Counted from the stretch's first letter, positions 53,298 to 62,781 are shown. The stretch is 64,000 nt of DNA from Moraxella porci DSM 25326 (GCF_002014855.1 NZ_MUYV01000005.1:154080-218079), one strand, 5' to 3'. Notes: generated from the letters alone by a model not told the origin. A program made the numbers and translations.

Positions 53298-56120
53298 ATG
53301 GTCGTCATGAGTTCATTTGATTTTATCCCTAATAAAGAGCAGCTGGATATTTTGGCGCTTGCCAGTCCGTTTGCATTGCAGATTTATCAAAAACACACAC
53401 AGCGTGCTGAAGCATTTTTGGGTGAGTTTGGCTTTGGCACACCGATGACTCGAGCTGATTTTGATGGGTTAGTACGACGATTTGTCGGACTTGGCACGAC
53501 CAATTACCTAGATAGTATCAATGAAGAGATGGTGATGCAGGGGCTTCGTGAACTGCGTCGTTTTTTGATGCTCAAATGGATTTGGCAAGATGCGCTGGCT
53601 GTGATTACACTTGAAGATTTAACCCGTGAGCTGTCTGATTTTGCCGATAGTTGTATCAGTTTTTCAAAAGATTTTGTTTATTATAAATTAACCAATCGCT
53701 ATGGCGATCCGATCATCCGTCGTAAGACTAAGCAGCTCAAAGATGAGCTTGCCATCATTGCCATGGGTAAACTTGGTGCACGAGAGTTGAATTTATCCAG
53801 TGACATTGATTTGATTTTTGTGCATATTGATAATGGCGATACCGATGGTAAAAAGTGTATCGACAGCCATAAATTCATGCGTGATTTGGGTCGTGGGGTG
53901 ATCAAGCTGCTTGATGAGAATACCGAACATGGTTTTGTGTTCCGTGTTGATATGCGTCTGCGTCCGTGGGGTGATGGCTCGCCTTTGGTGCTGCATTTAC
54001 AAGCATTAGAAAAATATTTTAATCAGCATGGGCGAACTTGGGAGCGGTTTGCTTGGCTAAAAGCTCGTGTGGTCAATGACATCAGTGATGAGTTTGCCAC
54101 ACAATTACGCCAAATTACTAAAAACTTTGTTCATCGTTATTATATTGACTACAGTGCCTTTAGCGCACTTCGTGAAATGAAAGCGATGATTATCAATCAG
54201 CAAACCCAGCGTCAGGATCTTGACAATGTCAAACTTGGCGTGGGCGGTATTCGTGATATTGAGTTTATTGTACAAGCGTTTGCACTGATTTATGGTGGGC
54301 ATCATGTGCGGATTGCTGAGCATCCTGCGTGTCTTGAGTGTATGCAGGTGCTGACTGAGCTTGGTTATATCGATGCCGAAGAAAGCAAGCAGTTATCATC
54401 GGCGTATCGTTTTTTGCGTCGGCTTGAGCATGCCATCCAAGCACGCCATGACCATCAGACCCAAAGGCTGCCAAGTGATGCTGATGAGCTTTTGGCGATT
54501 GCTCAGACGCTTGGTTTTGAGTCGGTGTCGTCGTTCCGCTCTGTACTTGATGCACATCGCCAAAATGTCAGCCGACCGTTTGGGCGTATGGTGACCGACC
54601 GCCAATCGCCCAAGCAAGAAAGCCTAAACGCTGAGCAAATCGGTGAATCACTGCATGAGACTTTGGGCGATGATGCGATGGCGCAGCTTGATGAGTTTAT
54701 GAACTCAAGACTGGTTGGCTCGCTTGATGATGTCTCAAAAGAGCGACTGACCCAAGCTTATCCGATTATTTTGCACGCATTATTGACCCATGCGCAGATG
54801 GATGGTGTGCAGTCTGCGATGATGGCACTGCCACGACTGATTGCATTGCTTGAAGCGATTTGTCGCCGCTCGATTTATCTGATAATGCTGACCGAAAATC
54901 CTGATGCCACCGTGCGACTGATCCCGATGCTATCAGCCAGTCCTTGGATTGCCAAAGAGCTGGCGCATTATCCTGTACTGCTCGATACTTTCTTACAAAA
55001 ACGCTATCTGCATCTGCCGGATAAGAGTGAGCTGACCGATATTTTACGCCAAAGCCTGCTTCGTGTTGAGCCTTTTGATGATGAAGGGTATTTGTCAGCC
55101 ATTCGCCTATTTAAAAAGACACAAGTATTGGCAGTGGCAACCGCTGATGTGCTAGGGCTTCGCCATATCATGAAGGTGTCAGATAGCCTGACATTTATCG
55201 CTGAAGTGGTGCTTGAGTCGGCACTGTATCGAGCCTTTGATGAGCTGACGGCAAAACATGGTTTTCCATTACTTCAAAATGGCGAGCGTGCCGATGTCGA
55301 TGACTGTGGCTTTGCCATCGTCGGCTATGGCAAGCTTGGCGGGCTTGAGATGAGTTATGCGTCTGATTTGGACTTGGTATTTTTGCACCGCATTGATGAA
55401 AAGGACGAAACTGATGGCGAGAAGCCGATCAGTGGCATGAAATTTGCCGCGCGTCTGGTGCAAAAACTGATGACTTATCTGGCCACCCAGACTCGCGATG
55501 GCCGTGCTTATGAGATTGACACGCGCTTGCGTCCGTCGGGTAATGCTGGCGTTGCGGTGATCTCGACCCATGCCTTTGAGATGTATCAAAACGAAAAGGC
55601 TTGGGCATGGGAGCATCAGGCTTTGGTGCGCGCGCGTGGCATCGTTGGTGATGATCAGGTGTTGGCAGAATTTGATCAGATTCGCAAAAAAATCCTGACC
55701 CAGCAGCGAAATCCAGAACAAGTGCGCAGCGATGTGATTGAGATGCGCCAAAAAATGCAAACCCATTTGGGTACTAAGACCAGCAGCCGTGATGGCGATC
55801 ATGAGCAGTTTCATCTTAAGCAAGATTTTGGCGGTTTGGTGGATATTGAATTTTTGGCACAATATATGGTGCTAAGTCAGTCGCATGAGTATCCGACATT
55901 GGCGATTTGGCCAGACAATGTGCGTATTTTTGAGGAAGTCGAAAAAACAGGTATCTGGGAGAGTTATCGCTGTCAGAAGCTGACAGAAGCCTATCTGCGA
56001 CTGCGCAAAAAGACCCATGAGCTGGCCTTATCTGAACAAACGACCATCGTCGATGATGATGAATGGCATGAGCTGCGTGACTTTGTACGCCAAGTTTGGC
56101 AAGATGTGCTGCTTGGCTAA
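53298..56120 (+). CDS. glnE: Bifunctional glutamine synthetase adenylyltransferase/adenylyl-removing enzyme
   Basis: GlnE adds or removes AMP on glutamine synthetase according to nitrogen status. The protein of about 940 residues contains two nucleotidyltransferase domains, with 'GKLGARELNLSSDIDLIFVH' (deadenylylation half) and 'YGKLGGLEMSYASDLDLVFLH' (adenylylation half), and 'DTRLRPSGNAGVAV'. The start is uncertain: ATG 53298 is used, ATG 53307 is about as good, and TTG 53259 is less likely. It precedes ilvE, a common order in Pseudomonadales. Confidence 0.95.
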   Translation: MVVMSSFDFIPNKEQLDILALASPFALQIYQKHTQRAEAFLGEFGFGTPMTRADFDGLVRRFVGLGTTNYLDSINEEMVMQGLRELRRFLMLKWIWQDALAVITLEDLTRELSDFADSCISFSKDFVYYKLTNRYGDPIIRRKTKQLKDELAIIAMGKLGARELNLSSDIDLIFVHIDNGDTDGKKCIDSHKFMRDLGRGVIKLLDENTEHGFVFRVDMRLRPWGDGSPLVLHLQALEKYFNQHGRTWERFAWLKARVVNDISDEFATQLRQITKNFVHRYYIDYSAFSALREMKAMIINQQTQRQDLDNVKLGVGGIRDIEFIVQAFALIYGGHHVRIAEHPACLECMQVLTELGYIDAEESKQLSSAYRFLRRLEHAIQARHDHQTQRLPSDADELLAIAQTLGFESVSSFRSVLDAHRQNVSRPFGRMVTDRQSPKQESLNAEQIGESLHETLGDDAMAQLDEFMNSRLVGSLDDVSKERLTQAYPIILHALLTHAQMDGVQSAMMALPRLIALLEAICRRSIYLIMLTENPDATVRLIPMLSASPWIAKELAHYPVLLDTFLQKRYLHLPDKSELTDILRQSLLRVEPFDDEGYLSAIRLFKKTQVLAVATADVLGLRHIMKVSDSLTFIAEVVLESALYRAFDELTAKHGFPLLQNGERADVDDCGFAIVGYGKLGGLEMSYASDLDLVFLHRIDEKDETDGEKPISGMKFAARLVQKLMTYLATQTRDGRAYEIDTRLRPSGNAGVAVISTHAFEMYQNEKAWAWEHQALVRARGIVGDDQVLAEFDQIRKKILTQQRNPEQVRSDVIEMRQKMQTHLGTKTSSRDGDHEQFHLKQDFGGLVDIEFLAQYMVLSQSHEYPTLAIWPDNVRIFEEVEKTGIWESYRCQKLTEAYLRLRKKTHELALSEQTTIVDDDEWHELRDFVRQVWQDVLLG

Positions 56121-56227
56121 TTGGTTTATCATAAAAAAGTGATCAGGCCATCCTAAAAGCATTTTATTATTTTATCGCATCTGCTATAATCGCTTGAAAT
56201 TTAACAAACTCAATTATGGAGTAACTT

Positions 56228-57160
56228 ATGAGCATGGCAACCCAAGAAGGCAAAATGTGGCTCGATGGCGCATTGGTCGAACAGCCAGATGCCAAGGTGC
56301 ATGTACTGACCCACAGCTTGCACTATGGCTTGGCGGTATTTGAAGGCGTCCGCGCTTACCAAACGCCAGATGGTCGCACGGCGATTTTTCGCCTACAAGA
56401 GCATACTGAGCGCTTACTAAATTCAGCCAAAATCTTTCAGCTAAACTGCACTTACAGCTTTGATGAGCTGTGCCAAGCCCAAAAAGATGTCGTGCGTCTG
56501 AATAACTTGGCTGCTGCCTACATCCGCCCATTGATCTGGGTTGGTTCTGAAAAACTGGGCATCGCCGCCAAAGACAACACCATCCACGCAGCTGTCGCGG
56601 CATGGCATTGGGGTGCGTATCTGGGCGAAGATGGTATCAAAAACGGTATCCGTGTCAAAACTTCAAGCTACACGCACCATCATCCAAATGTCACCATGTG
56701 TAAAGCCAAAGCGGCCAGCAACTATCCTGTTTCTATCCTAGCCAACCAAGAAGTGACCCGTAATGGCTATGATGAAGCGATCTTGATGGATCCACAAGGT
56801 TATGTGTGTCAAGGCTCTGGCGAAAACCTATTTTTGGTAAAAAATGGCGAGCTACACACGCCTGATTTGGCAGGTGGTGCGCTGGACGGCATCACGCGTC
56901 GCACGATCATCCAGTTTGCCCAAGATCTTGGCATCAAGGTCGTTGAGCGTCGCATCACTCGTGATGAGTTCTATTTGGCAGATGAAATTTTTATGACTGG
57001 TACGGCGGCAGAAGTGACGCCAATCCGTGAATATGATGATCGCACCATCGGTAACGGCGGTCGTGGCCCAATCACCGAAAAACTACAAACGCTATATTTC
57101 GATGTGGTGCAAGGTCGCAATGAGCAGTACAAGCACTGGCTGACCTTTGTGGATGAATAA
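56228..57160 (+). CDS. ilvE: Branched-chain amino acid aminotransferase
   Basis: IlvE is the PLP aminotransferase for leucine, isoleucine and valine. The 310-residue protein has class IV features: 'HSLHYGLAVFEGVRAY', 'TMCKAKAASNYPVSILA' with the PLP lysine, 'EAILMDPQGYVCQGSGENLFLV' and 'GTAAEVTPIREYD'. GGAGTAA precedes the ATG. It works in the same pathway as ilvA in this window. A terminator follows. Confidence 0.96.
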   Translation: MSMATQEGKMWLDGALVEQPDAKVHVLTHSLHYGLAVFEGVRAYQTPDGRTAIFRLQEHTERLLNSAKIFQLNCTYSFDELCQAQKDVVRLNNLAAAYIRPLIWVGSEKLGIAAKDNTIHAAVAAWHWGAYLGEDGIKNGIRVKTSSYTHHHPNVTMCKAKAASNYPVSILANQEVTRNGYDEAILMDPQGYVCQGSGENLFLVKNGELHTPDLAGGALDGITRRTIIQFAQDLGIKVVERRITRDEFYLADEIFMTGTAAEVTPIREYDDRTIGNGGRGPITEKLQTLYFDVVQGRNEQYKHWLTFVDE

Positions 57161-57185
57161 TCTGCAAAATCATTTGGCTTATAAG

Positions 57186-57216
57186 CGCTCAAATCCATGT
57201 AGGTTTGGGCGTTTTT
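57186..57216 (+). terminator. Terminator after ilvE
   Basis: CGCTCAAATCC pairs with GGTTTGGGCG (one bulge, one wobble) around a short loop and is followed by six T. Confidence 0.8.
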
Positions 57217-57253
57217 TATGAGAATTTGTTATAATAAATCAAAAGGAGTGATG

Positions 57254-57445
57254 ATGAGCGAAACTCAAGTATTTAATGAAGTATTATTGCCCAAGCCTGA
57301 CTATCCTGAAGACTGGGAGTGCTGTGGTAGCGAGTGCGGGGATTATTGTGTGTATGAGATATACAGCCGTGAAAAGCAGGCGTATGATGAACAGCAAAAG
57401 CGCCATCAGGCATTTTTGGCTGCATTAACAGCAGCTGATGAATAA
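57254..57445 (+). CDS. Oxidoreductase-like domain small protein
   Basis: The 63-residue protein has four cysteines (23, 24, 28, 32) in 'WECCGSECGDYCVYEIY', the signature of the oxidoreductase-like domain (Pfam Oxidored-like) found in short cytoplasmic proteins of unknown role. AAGGAG lies just upstream; ATG 57254 is preferred to the adjacent ATG 57251 by spacing. It is probably a metal or disulfide-stabilised protein, by inference only. Confidence 0.82.
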   Translation: MSETQVFNEVLLPKPDYPEDWECCGSECGDYCVYEIYSREKQAYDEQQKRHQAFLAALTAADE

Positions 57446-57532
57446 TGCAGCGCTGTTAAACACCCACAAATCCTAATCAAAGCATCAGCCATAGCACTCA
57501 GGCGATGGCGATAGAGCTTAACAAGCGGACAT

Positions 57533-57562
57533 AAAAAAACCTTGCAATCAGAGCAAGGTTTT
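57533..57562 (-). terminator. Terminator of tRNA-Leu
   Basis: On the minus strand AACCTTGC pairs with GCAAGGTT around a 7-nt loop, followed by T5. Confidence 0.88.
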
Positions 57563-57566
57563 AATA

Positions 57567-57651
57567 TGGTGGGGTCGGAGAGACTCGAACTCTCACACCT
57601 CGCGGCGCTGGAACCTAAATCCAGTGCGTCTACCAATTCCGCCACGACCCC
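57567..57651 (-). tRNA. tRNA-Leu (UAG)
   Basis: The 85-nt class II tRNA has acceptor GGGGTCG/CGACCCC, encoded CCA, a variable arm and anticodon loop TTTAGGT (anticodon UAG), much like E. coli leuW. Confidence 0.96.
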
Positions 57652-57684
57652 AAAAGGGATAAGCATTGCTGCTTTGTGGGCGCT

Positions 57685-57712
57685 ATTATAGCAAATTTTT
57701 ATGATTTGACAA
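57685..57712 (-). promoter_or_regulatory. Promoter of tRNA-Leu
   Basis: On the minus strand TTGTCA and TATAAT are separated by 16 bp, 34 bp upstream of the tRNA. Confidence 0.8.
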
Positions 57713-57899
57713 GACTTTTTTTGAAAAATTTTGATTTATTTTTATTCGCTGGTGTATTTAAACAAATTGGCTTAAAAATGCTGGATTGGTGTTTAATAAA
57801 AATCTTAATCTAAGGCCTAAGCAGATTTAATCGAATCATAAACGCTGTTGTAAATTTGTTAATTGCCATTAAAAATTTATCCATATCATTATCATAGCG
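57713..57899. other. AT-rich gap between the tRNA-Leu and DUF475 promoters
   Basis: No gene or RNA element was recognised in this very AT-rich stretch. With the flanking promoters the non-coding interval spans about 350 bp. Confidence 0.4.
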
Positions 57900-57928
57900 T
57901 TGAATGTCGCGGCTTTTACGGATATAAT
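57900..57928 (+). promoter_or_regulatory. Promoter of the DUF475 gene
   Basis: TTGAAT (57900-57905) and a perfect TATAAT (57923-57928) are 17 bp apart. Transcription should start near 57935, giving a leader of about 70 nt. Confidence 0.75.
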
Positions 57929-57948
57929 GACATCATCAATTGATAACG

Positions 57949-57985
57949 GCGTCCATCGGAGAGTAGTTCGATGGCGCGTTTTTTT
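57949..57985 (+). promoter_or_regulatory. Hairpin with T-run in the DUF475 leader
   Basis: CCATCG (57953-57958) pairs with CGATGG (57969-57974), extended by GCG/CGC, and is followed by seven T. This is a terminator-like structure between promoter and start codon. The loop contains GAGAGTAGTT, and an in-frame ATG (57971) lies in the 3' arm with GGAG at suitable distance. It could be an attenuator or control translation. Confidence 0.6.
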
Positions 57986-58003
57986 ATTATTCATAAGGTG
58001 ATT

Positions 58004-59077
58004 ATGAGACATTTTTTATTTGACATTATTTTCACTGTGATCTGCTTTGTGATAGCAGCATGGTGGGGCTACAGTCATGGTGGCGTTTCAGGCATGTTGA
58101 TGGCGCTTGGCATCACCGCGATTTTGGCGATTATGGAGGTGTCATTATCCTTTGATAATGCGGTGGTGAACGCCTCTATTTTAAAGGGTTGGAATGATTT
58201 TTGGAAAAAGATTTTCTTAACTGTCGGTATTTTGATCGCGGTCTTTGGTATGCGTTTGGTATTTCCGATCGTCATCGTGGCAGTGACCGCCAATCTGGGC
58301 ATGATGCAAGTCATCGACTTGGCACTCAATGATCCGACTAGATATGCCGAACATCTGAACGCGCATCATGCGGAGATTTCGGCATTTGGCGGCATGTTCT
58401 TGTTGTTGGTATTTTTAAAATTCATGTTTGGCGATAAAGATGTGCATTGGTTCCGTTGGCTAGAGTCGCGGTTGGTGCGCTTTAGCAAAGTCGATGCGAT
58501 GAGTGTGTTTGTGGCATTGGTCGTCTTGATGGTTTCAATGACTTGGGTGGATGAAGCTAAGCAGGGCGTCGTACTGACCGCAGGCCTGTGGGGTATTTTG
58601 GTCTATTTGGGCGTGAGCGTGCTGTCGGCATTGCTTGAGGGTGAGAGCGATCCTGACGAGGTGGTTTATGACGCCAAAGGCAATGTGATCGTCAATACCG
58701 CAGGCGTATCACCGACGATCCTAAAAGGTGGGGTGGCAGGTTTCTTGTACCTAGAGGTGCTGGATGCGTCATTCAGTTTTGATGGTGTGATCGGTGCTTT
58801 TGCCATCACCAATGATGTGATCATCATCATGATTGGTCTTGCGATCGGTGCGATGTTTGTGCGTTCGATGACCATTTATTTGGTGGATAAAGGCACATTA
58901 AGCGAGTTCGTGTATTTGGAGCATGGTGCGCATTATGCCATCGGTGCTTTGGCGGTGATCATGCTGCTATCGACCAAATTCCATGTGCCTGAGATCATTA
59001 CAGGCTTGATCGGTGTGGCTTTCATTGCGTTGTCATTGTATAATTCGGTGCAATATAATAAAAGAAACGCTGCTTGA
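58004..59077 (+). CDS. DUF475 (TerC-like) membrane protein
   Basis: The 357-residue protein belongs to the DUF475 family of the TerC/LysE-like superfamily, with about nine hydrophobic helices and acidic membrane motifs 'MEVSLSFDNAVVNA' and 'EVLDASFSFDGVIGAFAI'. TerC relatives (Alx, YkoY) handle manganese or metal stress, so a metal-export role is plausible but inferred. ATG 58004 has AAGGTG upstream; ATG 57971 would add 11 residues. The structured leader suggests regulation. Confidence 0.88.
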   Translation: MRHFLFDIIFTVICFVIAAWWGYSHGGVSGMLMALGITAILAIMEVSLSFDNAVVNASILKGWNDFWKKIFLTVGILIAVFGMRLVFPIVIVAVTANLGMMQVIDLALNDPTRYAEHLNAHHAEISAFGGMFLLLVFLKFMFGDKDVHWFRWLESRLVRFSKVDAMSVFVALVVLMVSMTWVDEAKQGVVLTAGLWGILVYLGVSVLSALLEGESDPDEVVYDAKGNVIVNTAGVSPTILKGGVAGFLYLEVLDASFSFDGVIGAFAITNDVIIIMIGLAIGAMFVRSMTIYLVDKGTLSEFVYLEHGAHYAIGALAVIMLLSTKFHVPEIITGLIGVAFIALSLYNSVQYNKRNAA

Positions 59078-59095
59078 TTTGAGTGCTTATCCACT

Positions 59096-59126
59096 AAAAA
59101 TGCCAGTTACATACTGGCATTTTTTA
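59096..59126. terminator. Bidirectional terminator between the DUF475 gene and cysG
   Basis: TGCCAGT pairs with ACTGGCA around a 5-nt loop with A5 before and T6 after. Confidence 0.9.
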
Positions 59127-59161
59127 TTGGTCAATGGATGGATGCTTAAAGTGTTTGTGTT

Positions 59162-60514
59162 TTAGTCGCCACAATACAGATCCACCACTTTACCGACGAT
59201 AATGATGGCAGGGGCGCTGACACCTGATTCGGCTTGCTTGGCGACGATATTACTGAGTGTACCTGTCAAGACCGCTTGGTTTGGCAGACTGGCATTTGAC
59301 ACGATGGCGATCGGCAAATCACTTGGTAAGCCTGATCCGATCAGGCTATCGACAATCTTGGGCAGTGCGTGTAGCCCCATATAAAACACCAAAGTTTCAT
59401 CAGGCTGATAGGCGCTTTTTAGGCCATCAAACGCTTCATGCGTCTTATAACATCCTGTCAAGAATCGCACCGAAGTCGCCACACCACGATGTGTCAGCGG
59501 AATGCCTGCACAGCTACCTGCCGCCAGTGCCGCCGTGATACCACTGACGACTTGATAAGGTATGCCTGAGGCTTGGCACGCCAGCATCTCTTCACCACCA
59601 CGCCCAAAGACAAACGGATCACCACCTTTTAGGCGTAGCACTCGATGGCCCGCCTTGGCGAATTGCACCAATAACGCATTGATTTCATCTTGGGTTTTGG
59701 CGTGGTCGGTGCGTTTTTTGCCGACAAAGATTTTTTGGCTATCACGGCGACACAGATCGATGATTTCAGGTGATACCAATGCATCGTACAACACGACATC
59801 AGCCTGCTGCATCAGCCTTAGTGCCTTGAAAGTCAATAAATCAGGATCGCCTGCACCAGCACCGACGATATAGACTTCGCCACCTTGTTTGCCTTGGTCA
59901 ATAAAGCTTTGGAGTTCATCGTCCAATGGGGCAATCTGACGATCCGCCAAGGCTCGCTCGAACACCGATTCCCAAAAATAGCGTCGCTCGGTGATGGTCG
60001 GCAAGGCATCTTTGACCTTGGCACGAAATTCACCGGCTTTGGCAGCAAGCTTACCGATACTGCTTGGCAAGCTGCTTTCAATCTTGGCTCGAATCAGTCG
60101 TGCCAATACAGGCGCTTTGCCATTACTAGACACACCAATCACCACAGGATCGCGATCGACAATGGCAGGAAAAATAAAATCACAAAGCTTGGGCGTATCA
60201 ACAATATTGACAGCAATGCCACGAGCCTGACAATCACCATGCAGTGCGACATTCACCGCATGATCATCGGTGGCACCAATGACGATGGCAGGCTGATAAG
60301 TGTCTAGATCGCTTGGCTCATAGATTTTTTGATGATAAGTGACCGCATTTTGATTTAGAAATTGAATAAACTCTTCATCAAACTGCTTGGCAATCACCAC
60401 CATGCGAGCCTGTGCCTTTGCCATCAATACCGCTTTACGGTGGGCGACATCACCACCACCGACGATCAGCACGGTTTTGTTATGTAGATTAAAAAATAAC
60501 GGCAAAGTATTCAT
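59162..60514 (-). CDS. cysG: Siroheme synthase CysG
   Basis: CysG makes siroheme, the cofactor of the sulfite reductase encoded upstream in the operon. The 450-residue trifunctional protein has the N-terminal precorrin-2 dehydrogenase/ferrochelatase ('VLIVGGGDVAHRKAVLM') and the C-terminal uroporphyrinogen-III methyltransferase ('VYIVGAGAGDPDLLTFKALR', 'RLKGGDPFVFGRGGEE', 'VVSGITAALAAGS'). Length is standard. It ends a cysI-DUF934-cysG operon. Confidence 0.96.
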   Translation of the reverse strand: MNTLPLFFNLHNKTVLIVGGGDVAHRKAVLMAKAQARMVVIAKQFDEEFIQFLNQNAVTYHQKIYEPSDLDTYQPAIVIGATDDHAVNVALHGDCQARGIAVNIVDTPKLCDFIFPAIVDRDPVVIGVSSNGKAPVLARLIRAKIESSLPSSIGKLAAKAGEFRAKVKDALPTITERRYFWESVFERALADRQIAPLDDELQSFIDQGKQGGEVYIVGAGAGDPDLLTFKALRLMQQADVVLYDALVSPEIIDLCRRDSQKIFVGKKRTDHAKTQDEINALLVQFAKAGHRVLRLKGGDPFVFGRGGEEMLACQASGIPYQVVSGITAALAAGSCAGIPLTHRGVATSVRFLTGCYKTHEAFDGLKSAYQPDETLVFYMGLHALPKIVDSLIGSGLPSDLPIAIVSNASLPNQAVLTGTLSNIVAKQAESGVSAPAIIIVGKVVDLYCGD

Positions 60515-60535
60515 GGCAGCTCGCTTTTTTGTGGA

Positions 60536-60925
60536 TTAGCTAAACAATGGCAAACGATTGACTGACTCGCCATTATAGCCTGTTGCAAGGTCGGTCAAGG
60601 TTTTGCTTAAGGTTGCGACTTGATCATCAGCCACGACAAAAGCATCAGCACCTGATTTGACGAAGTAATTGGCTTGATCCAAGGCAAACTCGCCTGCCAC
60701 AATGATTTCACCAGTGTAGCCCTTATGACGAGCATGGCGAATTAGGCTAAACACACGGCCGTCTTTAAAGTCCGCCAAATAAAACAGTAGTGATTTTGGC
60801 AGTGCTGCCACATTCGCTTCGATCTCGTCAGGTGTGGTATCAGCATTCAAAGCTTGCGATACCACTGCTTCGTCAAGGGTGATGCTTTCGGTACGAGCAT
60901 CTTTATATACTTTAGTTAGACTCAT
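60536..60925 (-). CDS. DUF934 protein of the sulfite reductase operon
   Basis: The 129-residue protein matches DUF934, a family almost always encoded next to CysI-type sulfite reductases and of unproven function. Conserved features are 'DTTPDEIEANVAALPKSLLFYLADFKDGRVFSLIRHAR' in part ('FKDGRVFSLIRHAR') and 'FALDQANYFVKSGADAF'. It begins 26 bp after cysI and ends 21 bp before cysG. Confidence 0.9.
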   Translation of the reverse strand: MSLTKVYKDARTESITLDEAVVSQALNADTTPDEIEANVAALPKSLLFYLADFKDGRVFSLIRHARHKGYTGEIIVAGEFALDQANYFVKSGADAFVVADDQVATLSKTLTDLATGYNGESVNRLPLFS

Positions 60926-60951
60926 GATGATTCCTTATGCTTTATGATTGA

Positions 60952-62628
60952 TTAGCTATAAACGGCGGCTTTGAACGGTGCGATACCCAATCGCTCAACC
61001 GCTTGAGCGAAGGTCTCGATATGCTCATCGCTTTCGATACGCTCGTTTTTATAGACATCAACGATGGTAGCAATCGTCTGCGCCACTTCATCAGCAGCGA
61101 CCGCACGGCCTAGGATTTGACCAAGCTTAGCATTTTCGCCTGAATTGCCACCTAGGCTGATTTGATACCAATGCTCGCCTTTTTTATCGACGCCAAGAAT
61201 ACCAATATCACCTACATGATGGTGCGCACAAGCATTCATACAGCCTGACATATTTAGGCGAATATCACCCAAATCATACAGATAATCCAAGTCATTAAAC
61301 TGCTTTTCGATCGATTCGGCGATATTATGCGTCGTGGCATTTGCCAAAGCACAATAATCAAAACCTGGGCAGACGATCATGTCTGTCAGCGTGCCGATAT
61401 TGGCTCGAGCCAACTTCAAATCAACCAGTTTTTGCCATAGTGCATATAGGTCGGTGATTTTGACATCACCAAGCACAAGGTTTTGGTGATGCGTTGCACG
61501 GATTTCACCTAGGCTATATTCATCTGCCAAATCCGCCAAAACAAACATTTGCTGATCAGTGATATCACCGGCTGGTACATAAGCATCGCCCACCACACCC
61601 GCTTTTAGTGAAATTACCGCAGCACGGTAGCCGTTCACTTTATGGGCGACAGTGTTATGCTCATACCAGTTTTTAAAGTTGATATCGCCAAAAAATTCAT
61701 CCAGCTTAGATTGTGCCTCCAGCGGATCGATTTGTTCATAATTTGGCGCGGTAAAATAGCTTTGCGCCTTCTCAAAATGTGCATCACTCAAGGTCAAATC
61801 ACCATCTTTGAGCGATTGCCATTCCTCATCGACTTTTTGGGCAAAGACCTCTTTACCAAGGCTTTCGACTAGGATTTTGATACGCGCTTTATATTTATTA
61901 TCACGGCGACCTTCTAGATTATACACACGCAAAATCGCATCCAGATACGACAACAGATGACGGCGTGGCAAAAATTCATTAATCACCTTACCAATGATTG
62001 GCGTACGGCCAAGACCGCCACCAACCAGCACTTCAAAGCCAATCTCACCATCACGCTCAACCAAATGCAGACCGATATCATGCACCTGAGTGGCTGCACG
62101 GTCAGCCTTAGTGCCAATCACAGCAATCTTAAATTTGCGTGGCAAAAAGGCAAATTCAGGATGAAAAGTACTCCACTGACGGATAATCTCGCAGTATGGG
62201 CGTGGGTCAGCAATCTCATCGGCGTGAATGCCTGAATACGGGTCGGTCGTCGTGTTACGGATACAGTTGCCTGATGTCTGAATGGCGTGCATCTGATTGG
62301 CAGCCAGCTTAGCAAGGATATCAGGCACTTCTTCTAGCTTCACCCAGTTTAGCTGTAGATTGGTACGAGTGGTAAAATGCCCATAGCCACGGTCATAATC
62401 ACGGGCAATCTCAGCAAGTGTACGCAGCTGATTACTTGACATCAGACCATAAGGAATGGCAATGCGTAGCATCGGCGCATGACGCTGTACATACAGACCG
62501 TTTTGGAGACGAAGTGGCAAAAATTGCTCTTCTGGCAACTCACCTGCCAAAAAACGCTGGGTTTGGTCACGGAACTGAGCGACACGCTCATCCACCAGTT
62601 TTTGGTCAGCATAGCTGTATTGATACAT
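60952..62628 (-). CDS. cysI: Sulfite reductase hemoprotein
   Basis: The enzyme reduces sulfite to sulfide with siroheme and a 4Fe-4S cluster. The 558-residue protein has two ferredoxin-like half domains ('APMLRIAIPYGLMSSNQLRTLAEIA' and repeats) and the cluster cysteines in 'CPGFDYCALAN' and 'SGCMNACAHHHVGDIGI'. No cysJ flavoprotein is nearby, so electrons may come from ferredoxin, consistent with fpr at 2037 (inference). A CysB-like sequence is 109-118 bp upstream. Confidence 0.94.
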   Translation of the reverse strand: MYQYSYADQKLVDERVAQFRDQTQRFLAGELPEEQFLPLRLQNGLYVQRHAPMLRIAIPYGLMSSNQLRTLAEIARDYDRGYGHFTTRTNLQLNWVKLEEVPDILAKLAANQMHAIQTSGNCIRNTTTDPYSGIHADEIADPRPYCEIIRQWSTFHPEFAFLPRKFKIAVIGTKADRAATQVHDIGLHLVERDGEIGFEVLVGGGLGRTPIIGKVINEFLPRRHLLSYLDAILRVYNLEGRRDNKYKARIKILVESLGKEVFAQKVDEEWQSLKDGDLTLSDAHFEKAQSYFTAPNYEQIDPLEAQSKLDEFFGDINFKNWYEHNTVAHKVNGYRAAVISLKAGVVGDAYVPAGDITDQQMFVLADLADEYSLGEIRATHHQNLVLGDVKITDLYALWQKLVDLKLARANIGTLTDMIVCPGFDYCALANATTHNIAESIEKQFNDLDYLYDLGDIRLNMSGCMNACAHHHVGDIGILGVDKKGEHWYQISLGGNSGENAKLGQILGRAVAADEVAQTIATIVDVYKNERIESDEHIETFAQAVERLGIAPFKAAVYS

Positions 62629-62733
62629 GATAATTTTCCTTTGGCGTATGGCTAAATGAATTGAAACAACAGGATGTTTTTGGATTAAGAATTATATTGC
62701 ATCATGTTAAGCGTTGAGCATAAAAAATTAAAA

Positions 62734-62749
62734 TTCAAAAATGGAATAT
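62734..62749. promoter_or_regulatory. Candidate CysB site upstream of cysI
   Basis: TTCnAAAATGGAATnT, the same 16-base pattern as at 38326-38341 ahead of cysT. Spacing to the start codon is similar in both places. Confidence 0.5.
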
Positions 62750-62781
62750 CGGTAGATGGTTTGGGGATATTGTAAATGAAA

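Noticed and set aside
57406..57666. Open frame of 86 codons on the minus strand
   Set aside because: It runs through tRNA-Leu and its terminator and overlaps the oxidoreductase-like gene; no ribosome site.
57935..58003. yybP-ykoY manganese riboswitch
   Set aside because: The GGAGAGTAG loop recalls the conserved GGGGAGUAG, but the rest of the fold (over 80 nt of helices) is missing.
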